A stretch of DNA of 5,951 nt from Deltaproteobacteria bacterium. GTDB taxonomy: Bacteria > Desulfobacterota_D > UBA1144 > Nemesobacterales > N074bin48. The stretch covers positions 1-5,951 of the forward strand of contig SMWS01000125.1 in assembly GCA_004356685.1 (NCBI GenBank). Direction: 5' to 3'. The translations under genes and the position numbers were made by a program. This document shows positions 1-5,950 of the stretch, piece after piece (within the stretch, counting starts at the first letter, position 1; every line of letters starts with the position of its first letter). Under the pieces are notes generated by a model that saw only the letters and a list, made by a program, of their open reading frames with translations, did no database searches and was not told the DNA's origin.

Positions 1-446
1 ATCAAGCAAAAGTATTTGAAAAAATTTATTTGGATTTGCAAGAAGATGAGATGGAATTTTCTAACGATAATTTTAGAGAACTTTACTATACAATAATCGA
101 CACTTTAAACCAGAATCCAGATACTGGTTTAGAAAATTTTGTAAATAAAGTGGATCCTAAAATTGCAAGTGAGATTACAAATATTTTGATGAATGATGAA
201 CGTTATGAATTACATGATTGGGAACGGAAAAATATTTTTCCTAAAGCTAAAAACCATAGTGTAGCACAATTGGTAAATGAAACTATTTTAAGTTTACGCT
301 GTTTTTTAATTGATCAGAAAGTAAGCGAATTTAAACAAGAAACCATTGATAATAAAAATGATACCAATAAGAGCATTTTAGAAGAAGTAAAGGATTATTC
401 AAAATTAAAAACGCTTTTATCAAGAAAGTTGGATCGTGTTCTATAA
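1..446 (+). CDS. dnaG: DNA primase DnaG, C-terminal end (5' truncated by the window)
   Basis: The frame is already open at base 3 and runs 147 codons to TAA at 444-446, so this is the 3' end of a longer gene; the in-frame TTG at base 30 is not a believable start. No catalytic (TOPRIM) or zinc-binding part lies inside the window. The visible part is charged and helical, with ERKNIFPK near the middle, then a helix around VAQLVNETILSLRCFLIDQK and an end reading YSKLKTLLSRKLDRVL. That ending resembles the C-terminal helicase-interaction domain of flavobacterial DnaG as I remember it. In the full protein, primase makes RNA primers for replication and this domain binds the DnaB helicase. The neighbours (regulator, nadE, gldBC) fit a flavobacterial dnaG locus. 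The family call rests on recognition of the tail and on context, not on catalytic residues. It converges with the regulator gene across a 78-bp spacer. Confidence 0.72.
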   Translation, partial: QAKVFEKIYLDLQEDEMEFSNDNFRELYYTIIDTLNQNPDTGLENFVNKVDPKIASEITNILMNDERYELHDWERKNIFPKAKNHSVAQLVNETILSLRCFLIDQKVSEFKQETIDNKNDTNKSILEEVKDYSKLKTLLSRKLDRVL

Positions 447-447
447 G

Positions 448-527
448 TAAGGGTACTTCTATAAATTCATTCACATCAAAATTTCCAGAGTTTTTCGTAG
501 ACAACTAACTTTTTTGAAGTATCCTTA
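448..527. repeat. 12-bp inverted repeat across the dnaG/regulator convergent spacer
   Basis: The left arm TAAGGGTACTTC (448-459) pairs with the right arm GAAGTATCCTTA (516-527) over 12 positions, eleven Watson-Crick and one G-U in the plus-strand RNA. The enclosed loop is 56 nt. The right arm takes in the stop codon of the response regulator (525-527). A T-run (510-515) lies just inside the right arm. The placement between two converging genes suggests a transcript-end or bidirectional terminator role, but the loop is much longer than in an ordinary intrinsic terminator, so function is only inferred. Confidence 0.45.
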
Positions 528-1154
528 ACCTAATTCTAAATGTCTTGCCTGGTTTACAAGATCTACGAGATTAGTGACATTAAGTTTTTTCATTAGTCTG
601 GCTTTATAGGTACTTACGGTTTTTTCATTAATTTCTAACTCTTTAGCGATTTCTTTATTTCTTCTGCCAGAGGATAATAATTTTAAAACTTCAACTTCAC
701 GCATTGACAGTTTTTTGTAGAGCTTACTTGGTTTGTTTCCGCGTTCATCAAATGCCAAACGTTGCGCTAAATTATTACTAATGTAAATACCTCCATTATA
801 CACTTTAATAATAGCTTCTTTAATAGTTTGTGTTTTTACAGTTTTAGTTAAATAACCAGATGCACCAGCTTTAATGCAACTTATTGCATAGATTTCTTCA
901 GGATGTGAGCTAAACATAATAACTCTTACATGGCTATACTCTTTTTTTAAAGTTCGTAATGCTGTAATACCGTTAAGTTCTGGTAAATCAATTTCAGAAA
1001 GCACCACATCTACATCATTTTTACCTACAAAATCGAATAATTCTTTTCCAGTAATTACACTTCCAATAACTTGAATGTCTTGAGAGGTTTCAAAAAGCAT
1101 ACGAAGTCCAGTTATTATAATAGGATGAAAATCTGCGACTAATACCTTAATCAT
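525..1154 (-). CDS. NarL/LuxR-family response regulator with degenerate receiver
   Basis: The 209-residue protein has a receiver domain (about 1-120) followed by a LuxR-type helix-turn-helix (about 147-207; LSMREVEVLKLLSSGRRNKEIA, then INEKTVSTYKARLMKKL). This is the normal length and order for NarL/FixJ-type transcription factors, which act in the cytoplasm and bind DNA as dimers. The phosphorylation site is altered. The usual Asp-Asp pair reads D8-F9, and the phospho-acceptor Asp in the DVVLxDxxxP block is Glu54 (DVVLSEIDLPELNG). The switch Ser82 (MFSSH) and Lys104 (YLTK) are kept. The ATG at 1152-1154 gives the standard MIKVLVAD start; no clear Shine-Dalgarno sequence is visible. No sensor kinase gene is nearby, so it is an orphan here. 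It lies 122 bp downstream of nadE on the same strand and may be read through from it; I found no exact TAnnTTTG element in that spacer. The target genes are unknown. Confidence 0.9.
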   Translation of the reverse strand: MIKVLVADFHPIIITGLRMLFETSQDIQVIGSVITGKELFDFVGKNDVDVVLSEIDLPELNGITALRTLKKEYSHVRVIMFSSHPEEIYAISCIKAGASGYLTKTVKTQTIKEAIIKVYNGGIYISNNLAQRLAFDERGNKPSKLYKKLSMREVEVLKLLSSGRRNKEIAKELEINEKTVSTYKARLMKKLNVTNLVDLVNQARHLELG

Positions 1155-1276
1155 GATAAATGTTTTAAATTAGTATTAAGAAGATATAGTCTCAAATAGA
1201 AAAGGGGTTATAATAGCAAATGGTATTCTATAAAAATACAAAATAAACAGCGAAACTTTCCTTTATTTATAAAAAA

Positions 1277-2065
1277 TTACATAAAATCTTTAGGAATCTT
1301 ACAGATGGGAATAGGAATCATTTTATGTTTGTTAGCTGTATTGTAGCGTTTAAAGATACTGAACACTTCTTTTTCGCGACCTTTAAAAGCATCAATGGTT
1401 TTTTCTTCAGAATCCATTTGCATTGCCCATTCTAATTCATCATAATTTGCTCCTATTTGGTCTTCATCACTTCTGGCATCACCAAATAATCCATCGCTTG
1501 GTGCTACAATCATTATAGCATCTGGAACTTGTAAGTACTTGCCTAATTGATATACTTGCGATTTTAACAAATCGGCAATCGGACTTAAATCAACACCTCC
1601 ATCGCCATATTTTGTATAGAAACCTACACCAAAGTCCTCAACTTTATTTCCTGTTCCTGCAACGAGTAAGTTTAATAATCCTGCATGATAATAAAGCGTA
1701 GTCATTCGTAATCGTGCTCGTGTATTAGCCAATGCCATATCAACTGTTGTAAGATTGCCTTCAAGTGAAACTTCGGTTTTAAATGTTTCAAAAACAGGTG
1801 TTAAATCAACTCTTACATCACTCACATTTTTAAATTGCTTTTTAAGTTGTGCTATATGTTCTTGAGCTCTTGTAATATGACTTTTTGCCTGATGTATCGG
1901 CATTTCTATACATAATATGTCTAAACCTGTTTTTGCACATAATATCGAGGTGATAGCAGAATCAATTCCGCCGGAAATACCAACTACAAACCCATTTACA
2001 TTTGCTTTAACAGCATAATCTTTGAGCCAATTTACAATATATGAAACAACCTTTTTTGAGTTCAT
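1277..2065 (-). CDS. nadE: NAD(+) synthetase, NH3-dependent
   Basis: NadE catalyses the last step of NAD synthesis in the cytoplasm: deamido-NAD (nicotinic acid adenine dinucleotide) plus ATP and ammonia gives NAD, AMP and pyrophosphate. The 262-residue protein carries the ATP-pyrophosphatase P-loop SGGIDS (31-36), NTRARLRM (114-121), GTGNKVED (137-144) and FYTKYGDGGVDLSPIADLLKSQV (from 149), all hallmarks of the family. The length matches the short, single-domain bacterial form. No N-terminal glutaminase (CN-hydrolase) domain is present, so ammonia rather than glutamine is the expected nitrogen donor. The ATG at 2063-2065 sits just before the first helix and leaves a complete catalytic domain. 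The gene is divergent from gldB with an 86-bp spacer, and the response regulator follows on the same strand. A candidate -7 element lies at 2088-2095, implying a very short leader. Confidence 0.95.
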   Translation of the reverse strand: MNSKKVVSYIVNWLKDYAVKANVNGFVVGISGGIDSAITSILCAKTGLDILCIEMPIHQAKSHITRAQEHIAQLKKQFKNVSDVRVDLTPVFETFKTEVSLEGNLTTVDMALANTRARLRMTTLYYHAGLLNLLVAGTGNKVEDFGVGFYTKYGDGGVDLSPIADLLKSQVYQLGKYLQVPDAIMIVAPSDGLFGDARSDEDQIGANYDELEWAMQMDSEEKTIDAFKGREKEVFSIFKRYNTANKHKMIPIPICKIPKDFM

Positions 2066-2082
2066 AAAGAATATTACCTTTG
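2055..2082 (+). promoter_or_regulatory. Candidate gldB promoter (Bacteroidota type)
   Basis: TACCTTTG at 2075-2082 matches the Bacteroidota -7 consensus TAnnTTTG exactly. TTTG at 2055-2058 is a candidate -33 element, 16 bp upstream, slightly close compared with usual spacing. The -33 part lies inside the first codons of nadE on the other strand. Transcription would begin a few bases past 2082, leaving a gldB leader of roughly 60 nt. No start site has been measured. Confidence 0.5.
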
Positions 2083-2087
2083 TCGAA

Positions 2088-2095
2088 CAAAAATA
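2088..2095 (-). promoter_or_regulatory. Candidate nadE promoter, -7 element
   Basis: Read on the minus strand these bases are TATTTTTG, an exact match to TAnnTTTG. I see no good TTTG at the -33 position, so the call is weaker than for gldB. Transcription would start near 2081, inside the gldB -7 element, giving a leader of about 15 nt before the nadE ATG. Confidence 0.35.
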
Positions 2096-2151
2096 AGCGA
2101 ATAGAGTAATTAATAAAAATTAATATCGTTTAAGTTTGATAACCAAATTAT

Positions 2152-3111
2152 ATGTGTAAAATATTAAGTTTTTTTGTAATTATTTGTTTTGTATTCTCCT
2201 GCGAAACTGAAAGCAAATTAGAACAGAAAATTGCTGAAATAGATGTGACTGTAAATGTAGAGCGTTTTGATAAACTTTTTGCTAAAGTTACGCCTAATGG
2301 TCTTCCACAATTAAAAAACGATTATCCATTTATGTTTTCGAAACGTTATAATGATTCGATATGGATTGCCAGAATTAATGATACATTACAGCAGCAGTTA
2401 AATGAAGAAGTTGAAAAGGCTTTTCCTAATGAAATTGCTTTTGAAGATGAGATACAATCCTTATTTCAGCATTTAAAATATTATTTTAAAACATTCAAAT
2501 CGCCTAGAATTATTACAGTAACTTCTGATGTTGAATATAGAAACAAAACGATAGTTACTGATACTATTGTGCTTATTGCTTTAGACACGTATTTAGGTAA
2601 AGACCACGAGTTTTATGGAGGTATTCATAATTATATTAAACAGAACTTTGAAGCATCTCAAATTGTTTCAGATTTGGCAACTCAATACGCAATACAAAAC
2701 ATTTATCAACCTAAAAGAAAATCACTATTAGACGAAATGATATATTTTGGGAAGGTTCTGTATTTTAAAGATGCTGTGATTCCGTTTAAAAACGATGAAG
2801 AAAAAATGGGCTACTCAAAAGAACAATTGGATTGGGCAATCGATAACGAACATTATATTTGGAGCTACTTTGTTGAAAGAGAATTATTATTCGACACGAA
2901 TTCTAAATTAGTATTACGTTTTATAAATCCTGCACCCTTTTCTAAATTCAATCTGGAATTAGATAAAGAATCTCCAGGACGCATTGGGCAATATTTAGGC
3001 TGGCAGATTGTAAGAGCTTATATGAAAAATAACGATGCTACTTTACTGCAAATGCTTGGCGCAACTGCCGAAAATATTTTTAATAATTCTAAATTTAAAC
3101 CTCGTAAATAA
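2152..3111 (+). CDS. gldB: Gliding motility lipoprotein GldB
   Basis: The 319-residue protein starts with a short hydrophobic signal ending in a lipobox, VFSC, with Cys17 as the expected lipidated residue, so it should be membrane-anchored in the cell envelope. The C-terminal half holds the blocks I associate with GldB: YIWSYFVERELLF (235-247), FINPAPFSKF (257-266) and ESPGRIGQYLGWQIVRAYM (273-291). In Flavobacterium johnsoniae gldB is required for gliding; its biochemical role is not defined. A stretch reading DEMIYFGK (194-201) looks like a decayed HExxH site. The start at 2152 fits the signal peptide, and no Shine-Dalgarno sequence precedes it, as is usual in this phylum. The stop overlaps the gldC start by one base (TAATG), so the two are very probably co-transcribed and translationally coupled. 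Confidence 0.92.
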   Translation: MCKILSFFVIICFVFSCETESKLEQKIAEIDVTVNVERFDKLFAKVTPNGLPQLKNDYPFMFSKRYNDSIWIARINDTLQQQLNEEVEKAFPNEIAFEDEIQSLFQHLKYYFKTFKSPRIITVTSDVEYRNKTIVTDTIVLIALDTYLGKDHEFYGGIHNYIKQNFEASQIVSDLATQYAIQNIYQPKRKSLLDEMIYFGKVLYFKDAVIPFKNDEEKMGYSKEQLDWAIDNEHYIWSYFVERELLFDTNSKLVLRFINPAPFSKFNLELDKESPGRIGQYLGWQIVRAYMKNNDATLLQMLGATAENIFNNSKFKPRK

Positions 3112-3446
3112 TGTCGAAAACACATAACTCTAAAATAGAAATCAATGTAATCCTTGATGACAATCGAGTGCCAGAAAAATTATCATGGTCGGCGACTGAT
3201 GGAGGCATATTAGATGCAGAAGCAAAAGCTATACTACTTTCGGTTTGGGACAATAAAGCAAAAGAGGCATTGCGAATAGATTTATGGACAAAAGATATGC
3301 CTGTTGATGAAATGAACGTGTTTTTTCATCAAACTTTAGTCGCAATGAGCGATACATTTTATCGAGCCACACAAGACAAAAAGATGACAGCTACTATGAA
3401 AGATTTTTGCGATTATTTTGCAGAGAAATTGAATTTGAAGACGTAA
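3111..3446 (+). CDS. gldC: Gliding motility protein GldC
   Basis: This 111-residue protein has no signal peptide or membrane segment, so it is expected in the cytoplasm. The N-terminal half (IEINVILDDNRVPEKLSWSA, 8-27) is typical of GldC. The rest is a mixed alpha/beta fold with LRIDLWTKDMPVDEMN (54-69) and a C-terminal helix ending in YFAEKLNLKT. In F. johnsoniae gldC follows gldB in an operon and its loss impairs, rather than abolishes, gliding; the molecular function is unknown. The ATG shares its A with the last base of the gldB stop codon, which settles the start. Downstream is a 179-bp spacer with no convincing intrinsic terminator, and then a convergent permease gene. Confidence 0.92.
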   Translation: MSKTHNSKIEINVILDDNRVPEKLSWSATDGGILDAEAKAILLSVWDNKAKEALRIDLWTKDMPVDEMNVFFHQTLVAMSDTFYRATQDKKMTATMKDFCDYFAEKLNLKT

Positions 3447-3625
3447 AATAAGTAAAATATAACATTAAAATTTTCTTCTCTTAGCTATTTATTTAGCAAT
3501 AAAATATTCGTGTTAATTAAAGAAAGTGCCTAGAAAAAGATTCGCCAAAATCAGTTGACCAAAGTAAGAGGGAGTATACTAATCTTTATCCATTACTATA
3601 ACACAAACCAGCAAATATACCAGTC
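3447..3625. other. AT-rich convergent spacer between gldC and the permease
   Basis: I see no gene here. The first 80 bases are very AT-rich, with only a 4-bp stem, GCTA/TAGC near 3484-3496, which is too weak to call a terminator. Bases from about 3525 to 3580 are somewhat richer in G+C and include the 8-bp palindrome AGTATACT (3573-3580). The spacer separates resident-looking DNA from the compositionally different permease gene, so one edge of an insertion may lie in it. Confidence 0.4.
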
Positions 3626-5524
3626 TTATATTGGCCAAAAAAACATTATTAGCGGTGTACCTATTATTACAATTAAAATTTCCAAAGGCAATCCCATTCT
3701 CCAGTAATCACTAAACTTATACCCACCTGGACCAAGTATCAATGCATTGCATTGATGACCAATAGGTGTAAGAAATGCACAAGAAGCACCCACTGCAACA
3801 CACATTAGAAATGGGTCAATGCTAACACCCATAGTTATTGCAATCTCAACTGCAATTGGTGCCATGATAAGAGCTGTAGCAGCATTATTTATAATATCTG
3901 AAAGCGTCATGGTAATGACCATGATCAAAGCCAAAATAAACCAGGTAGGCATGCTATGTGTCACGCTTACTATAGTATCAGCAATTAATTGGGTACTACC
4001 TGTTGTTTGAAGAGCATTGCTCACAGGAATCATGGCTGCCAGTAACACGATAATTGGCCAATCTATTTGGCTGTATATATCGCGAACAGGAAGTATGCCG
4101 GTAAAAACATACGCCAAAACGGCTCCCACAAAAGCCAATGTGATTGGCAGGATACCGAAAATACTTAAGGCGATTGCTGAGCCAAAGATCAATAATGCCA
4201 ACCATACTTTAGAAAAAACACCCACGGTTACATCTCTTTCAGCCAGCGGCAGGAGATCAAGGGAGCTGATATTGTCATCAAGATTATCAGCACTGCCTTG
4301 CAGCAGCAAAACATCACCCACTCGAAAAACCACATTGCCAAGCCGCTTACGGATGGGTTCTCCCTGTCGGGCAACAGCCATCAGTATCAAGGTATTGGAG
4401 GTGCGCTTACGCAAGTAATTCCGATCGCGATTCTCCAGGGGTGAATCTGGTTTTATTAAAACTTCCTTAAAAGTGGTGTGTTTGCCTTTCAAACTATCAA
4501 TACGTTCACGCATTAACTTTATAAACCGTAGATCGTACTCATCCATCATCACCTTAAGGTCAACAGGATCAGCCATTATTTGATACCTGTCTCCTTCTGC
4601 AATGATATGATTTTGCATGGGAGTATCAACATTTCCATCTTCGGTTATCCATCCAAATATGGTGAGCCTTTCCTCTGTGAATTTTGCTATCTCGTGAATT
4701 TTTAGACCAATGAAGCTGCTTTTACCAGGAATCCGAATTTCTGTTACGTAATCATTAATTGAGAAAAGTGATTCTGCCCCGGGTTTTTTATAAGATGTTT
4801 TTGGTATCAAACGCCAACCGATCAGGGCTACGAACAATACACCGAGCACTGCTATTGCCCCTCCAACCGGACTGAAATCCAACATGGCAAATGCTTCTGG
4901 CTGAAATTGCTCCACATCAATGTTTTGACCTTTAAAATATAGTGCAGCGAGAGAATTCACATCTTCAAGCGCCCTCGCTTTCAAATCTATGAGTTGGGTT
5001 TCCCGGAAAGTTGCAATGATAATATTGGGTGGAGTACCTATCATGGTTATCATTCCTCCCAGAATACTGGCGAATGCCAATGGCATCAAAAGAATGCTGG
5101 GTGATCGGTTTCGCTTTAAGGAACTTTTAAGTGCAACCGGCAGCATTAAAGCAAGTGCTCCAACATTGTTCATGATTGCTGAAAGGATTGCGACTACTCC
5201 GCTCAGGCTCGAGATATGTGTGACTTGATGCTTGGAAAATGGGGCTATTTGACGAGAGATCAATTCAACTACACCCGCATTTCCCAGAGCCCTGCTGATT
5301 ATAAGGACTAAGGCTACTGTTATAACGGCCGGATGCGCAAAGCCAATAAATAAATTTGTTTCATCGAGGATCAAATTTGATGTTTGTCCACCCAGGATCT
5401 GATCAGCAATGAATAAAGTTCCTAAAGCAATAATTGAGACAATATCGTACCGCCAACGCCCCCAAATAAAAAGAATAAAAGTCATCACGATAATCAGCAG
5501 TATGGCTATTTGATCCGCATTCAT
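3626..5524 (-). CDS. SLC13-family (DASS-type) permease with two RCK_C domains
   Basis: A 632-residue inner-membrane transporter. The N-terminal half (about 5-240) is hydrophobic and contains the paired motif IMNNVGALALMLP (117-129) and IGTPPNII (162-169). The C-terminal half (about 438-632) repeats the plan with DIINNAATALIMAP (543-556) and TPIGHQCN (586-593). These are the two inverted-repeat substrate/cation sites of SLC13-like carriers. Between them lie two soluble RCK_C (TrkA-C) domains: about 258-330 (VTEIRIPGKSSFIG, then IIAEGDRYQIM) and about 352-420 (FKEVLIKPDSPLEN, then FRVGDVLLLQGS). Length and domain order match bacterial permeases such as E. coli YfbS. The family moves sulfate, dicarboxylates or other anions, often with Na+; the substrate here cannot be read from sequence. 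The ATG at 5522-5524 begins just before the first membrane helix. The frame is intact. Its G+C is clearly higher than that of its neighbours, suggesting transfer. It stands alone, with no partner gene in the window. Confidence 0.9.
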   Translation of the reverse strand: MNADQIAILLIIVMTFILFIWGRWRYDIVSIIALGTLFIADQILGGQTSNLILDETNLFIGFAHPAVITVALVLIISRALGNAGVVELISRQIAPFSKHQVTHISSLSGVVAILSAIMNNVGALALMLPVALKSSLKRNRSPSILLMPLAFASILGGMITMIGTPPNIIIATFRETQLIDLKARALEDVNSLAALYFKGQNIDVEQFQPEAFAMLDFSPVGGAIAVLGVLFVALIGWRLIPKTSYKKPGAESLFSINDYVTEIRIPGKSSFIGLKIHEIAKFTEERLTIFGWITEDGNVDTPMQNHIIAEGDRYQIMADPVDLKVMMDEYDLRFIKLMRERIDSLKGKHTTFKEVLIKPDSPLENRDRNYLRKRTSNTLILMAVARQGEPIRKRLGNVVFRVGDVLLLQGSADNLDDNISSLDLLPLAERDVTVGVFSKVWLALLIFGSAIALSIFGILPITLAFVGAVLAYVFTGILPVRDIYSQIDWPIIVLLAAMIPVSNALQTTGSTQLIADTIVSVTHSMPTWFILALIMVITMTLSDIINNAATALIMAPIAVEIAITMGVSIDPFLMCVAVGASCAFLTPIGHQCNALILGPGGYKFSDYWRMGLPLEILIVIIGTPLIMFFWPI

Positions 5525-5641
5525 AAACGATGTGTTATGTATTTTAAAAGGTTCATCCGTTCTTTTTTAAAGTATAAATATTCATGTCGTAATATACTGA
5601 TTTAGAACTGTATATTTTATTTAATAACTGCCCTAATTTAA

Positions 5642-5950
5642 TTAATGAAGGTAGTTGATTTTTAAAGAAAAAATATATTCTTCAGGAAACTTATTCCTAT
5701 TTGGTAATGATATAATTTGGTTTACGTTTTGCAATCCCTGTTCCTCTAACTTGTGCAACTTGAGATATGGTTTGCAAATAATATCTTCATAAATACAATG
5801 TGATTTAGCGCCAATAATAATTTCCAATGTATTGATTTTGAATTAAACTATTTGTAAAGTCTTGATTTCGAAAAACAGAACCGGACTCAACTTAGCTCTC
5901 ATAATAGGAGTACACCTTAAGGGCGAGGTGTATATAAGCGACGTACATAA
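5642..5950 (-). pseudogene. Interrupted reading frame, possible gene remnant
   Basis: On the minus strand one frame runs from the window edge to a TAA at 5642-5644, broken only by a TAA at 5843-5845. The part before the break encodes 35 codons, with an internal ATG starting MRAKLSPVLFFEIKTLQIV. The part after it encodes 66 residues, including CIYEDIICKPYLKLHKLEEQ and FPEEYIFSLKINYLH. The second part has no ATG start; only TTG or ATT codons could begin it. I recognise no family in either half. It may be a decayed gene, the tail of one beginning outside the window, or a chance open frame in AT-rich DNA. Confidence 0.22.
5911..5932. repeat. 7-bp inverted repeat (hairpin) in a G+C-rich patch
   Basis: TACACCT (5911-5917) and AGGTGTA (5926-5932) are perfectly complementary around an 8-nt spacer, with G-U pairs possible at both ends. 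The overlapping CCTTAAGG (5915-5922) is an 8-bp palindrome. No T-run follows on either strand, so it is not a standard intrinsic terminator. It could be a protein-binding site or part of a larger element cut by the window edge. Confidence 0.35.

Noticed and set aside
30..446. A complete 138-residue gene starting at TTG 30
   Set aside because: The same frame is open back to base 3 with no stop, so this is the tail of a gene that begins outside the window.
1155..1276. Independent promoter for the response regulator
   Set aside because: Several near matches on the minus strand have the wrong spacing; no exact TAnnTTTG was found.
1277..2065. Glutamine-dependent NAD synthetase
   Set aside because: The 262-residue protein has only the synthetase domain; the N-terminal glutaminase domain is absent and the upstream DNA belongs to gldB.
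3447..3520. Intrinsic terminator after gldC
   Set aside because: Only a 4-bp stem (GCTA/TAGC) is found and no strong hairpin is followed by a T-run.
3819..4418. Plus- and minus-strand open frames within the permease gene (3819-4010, 4017-4418, 3996-4205)
   Set aside because: They overlap an intact, family-recognisable membrane protein and have no recognisable domains; they are other-frame shadows.
4989..5228. Plus-strand 79-codon open frame
   Set aside because: It lies antisense within the permease N-terminal half and has no family features.
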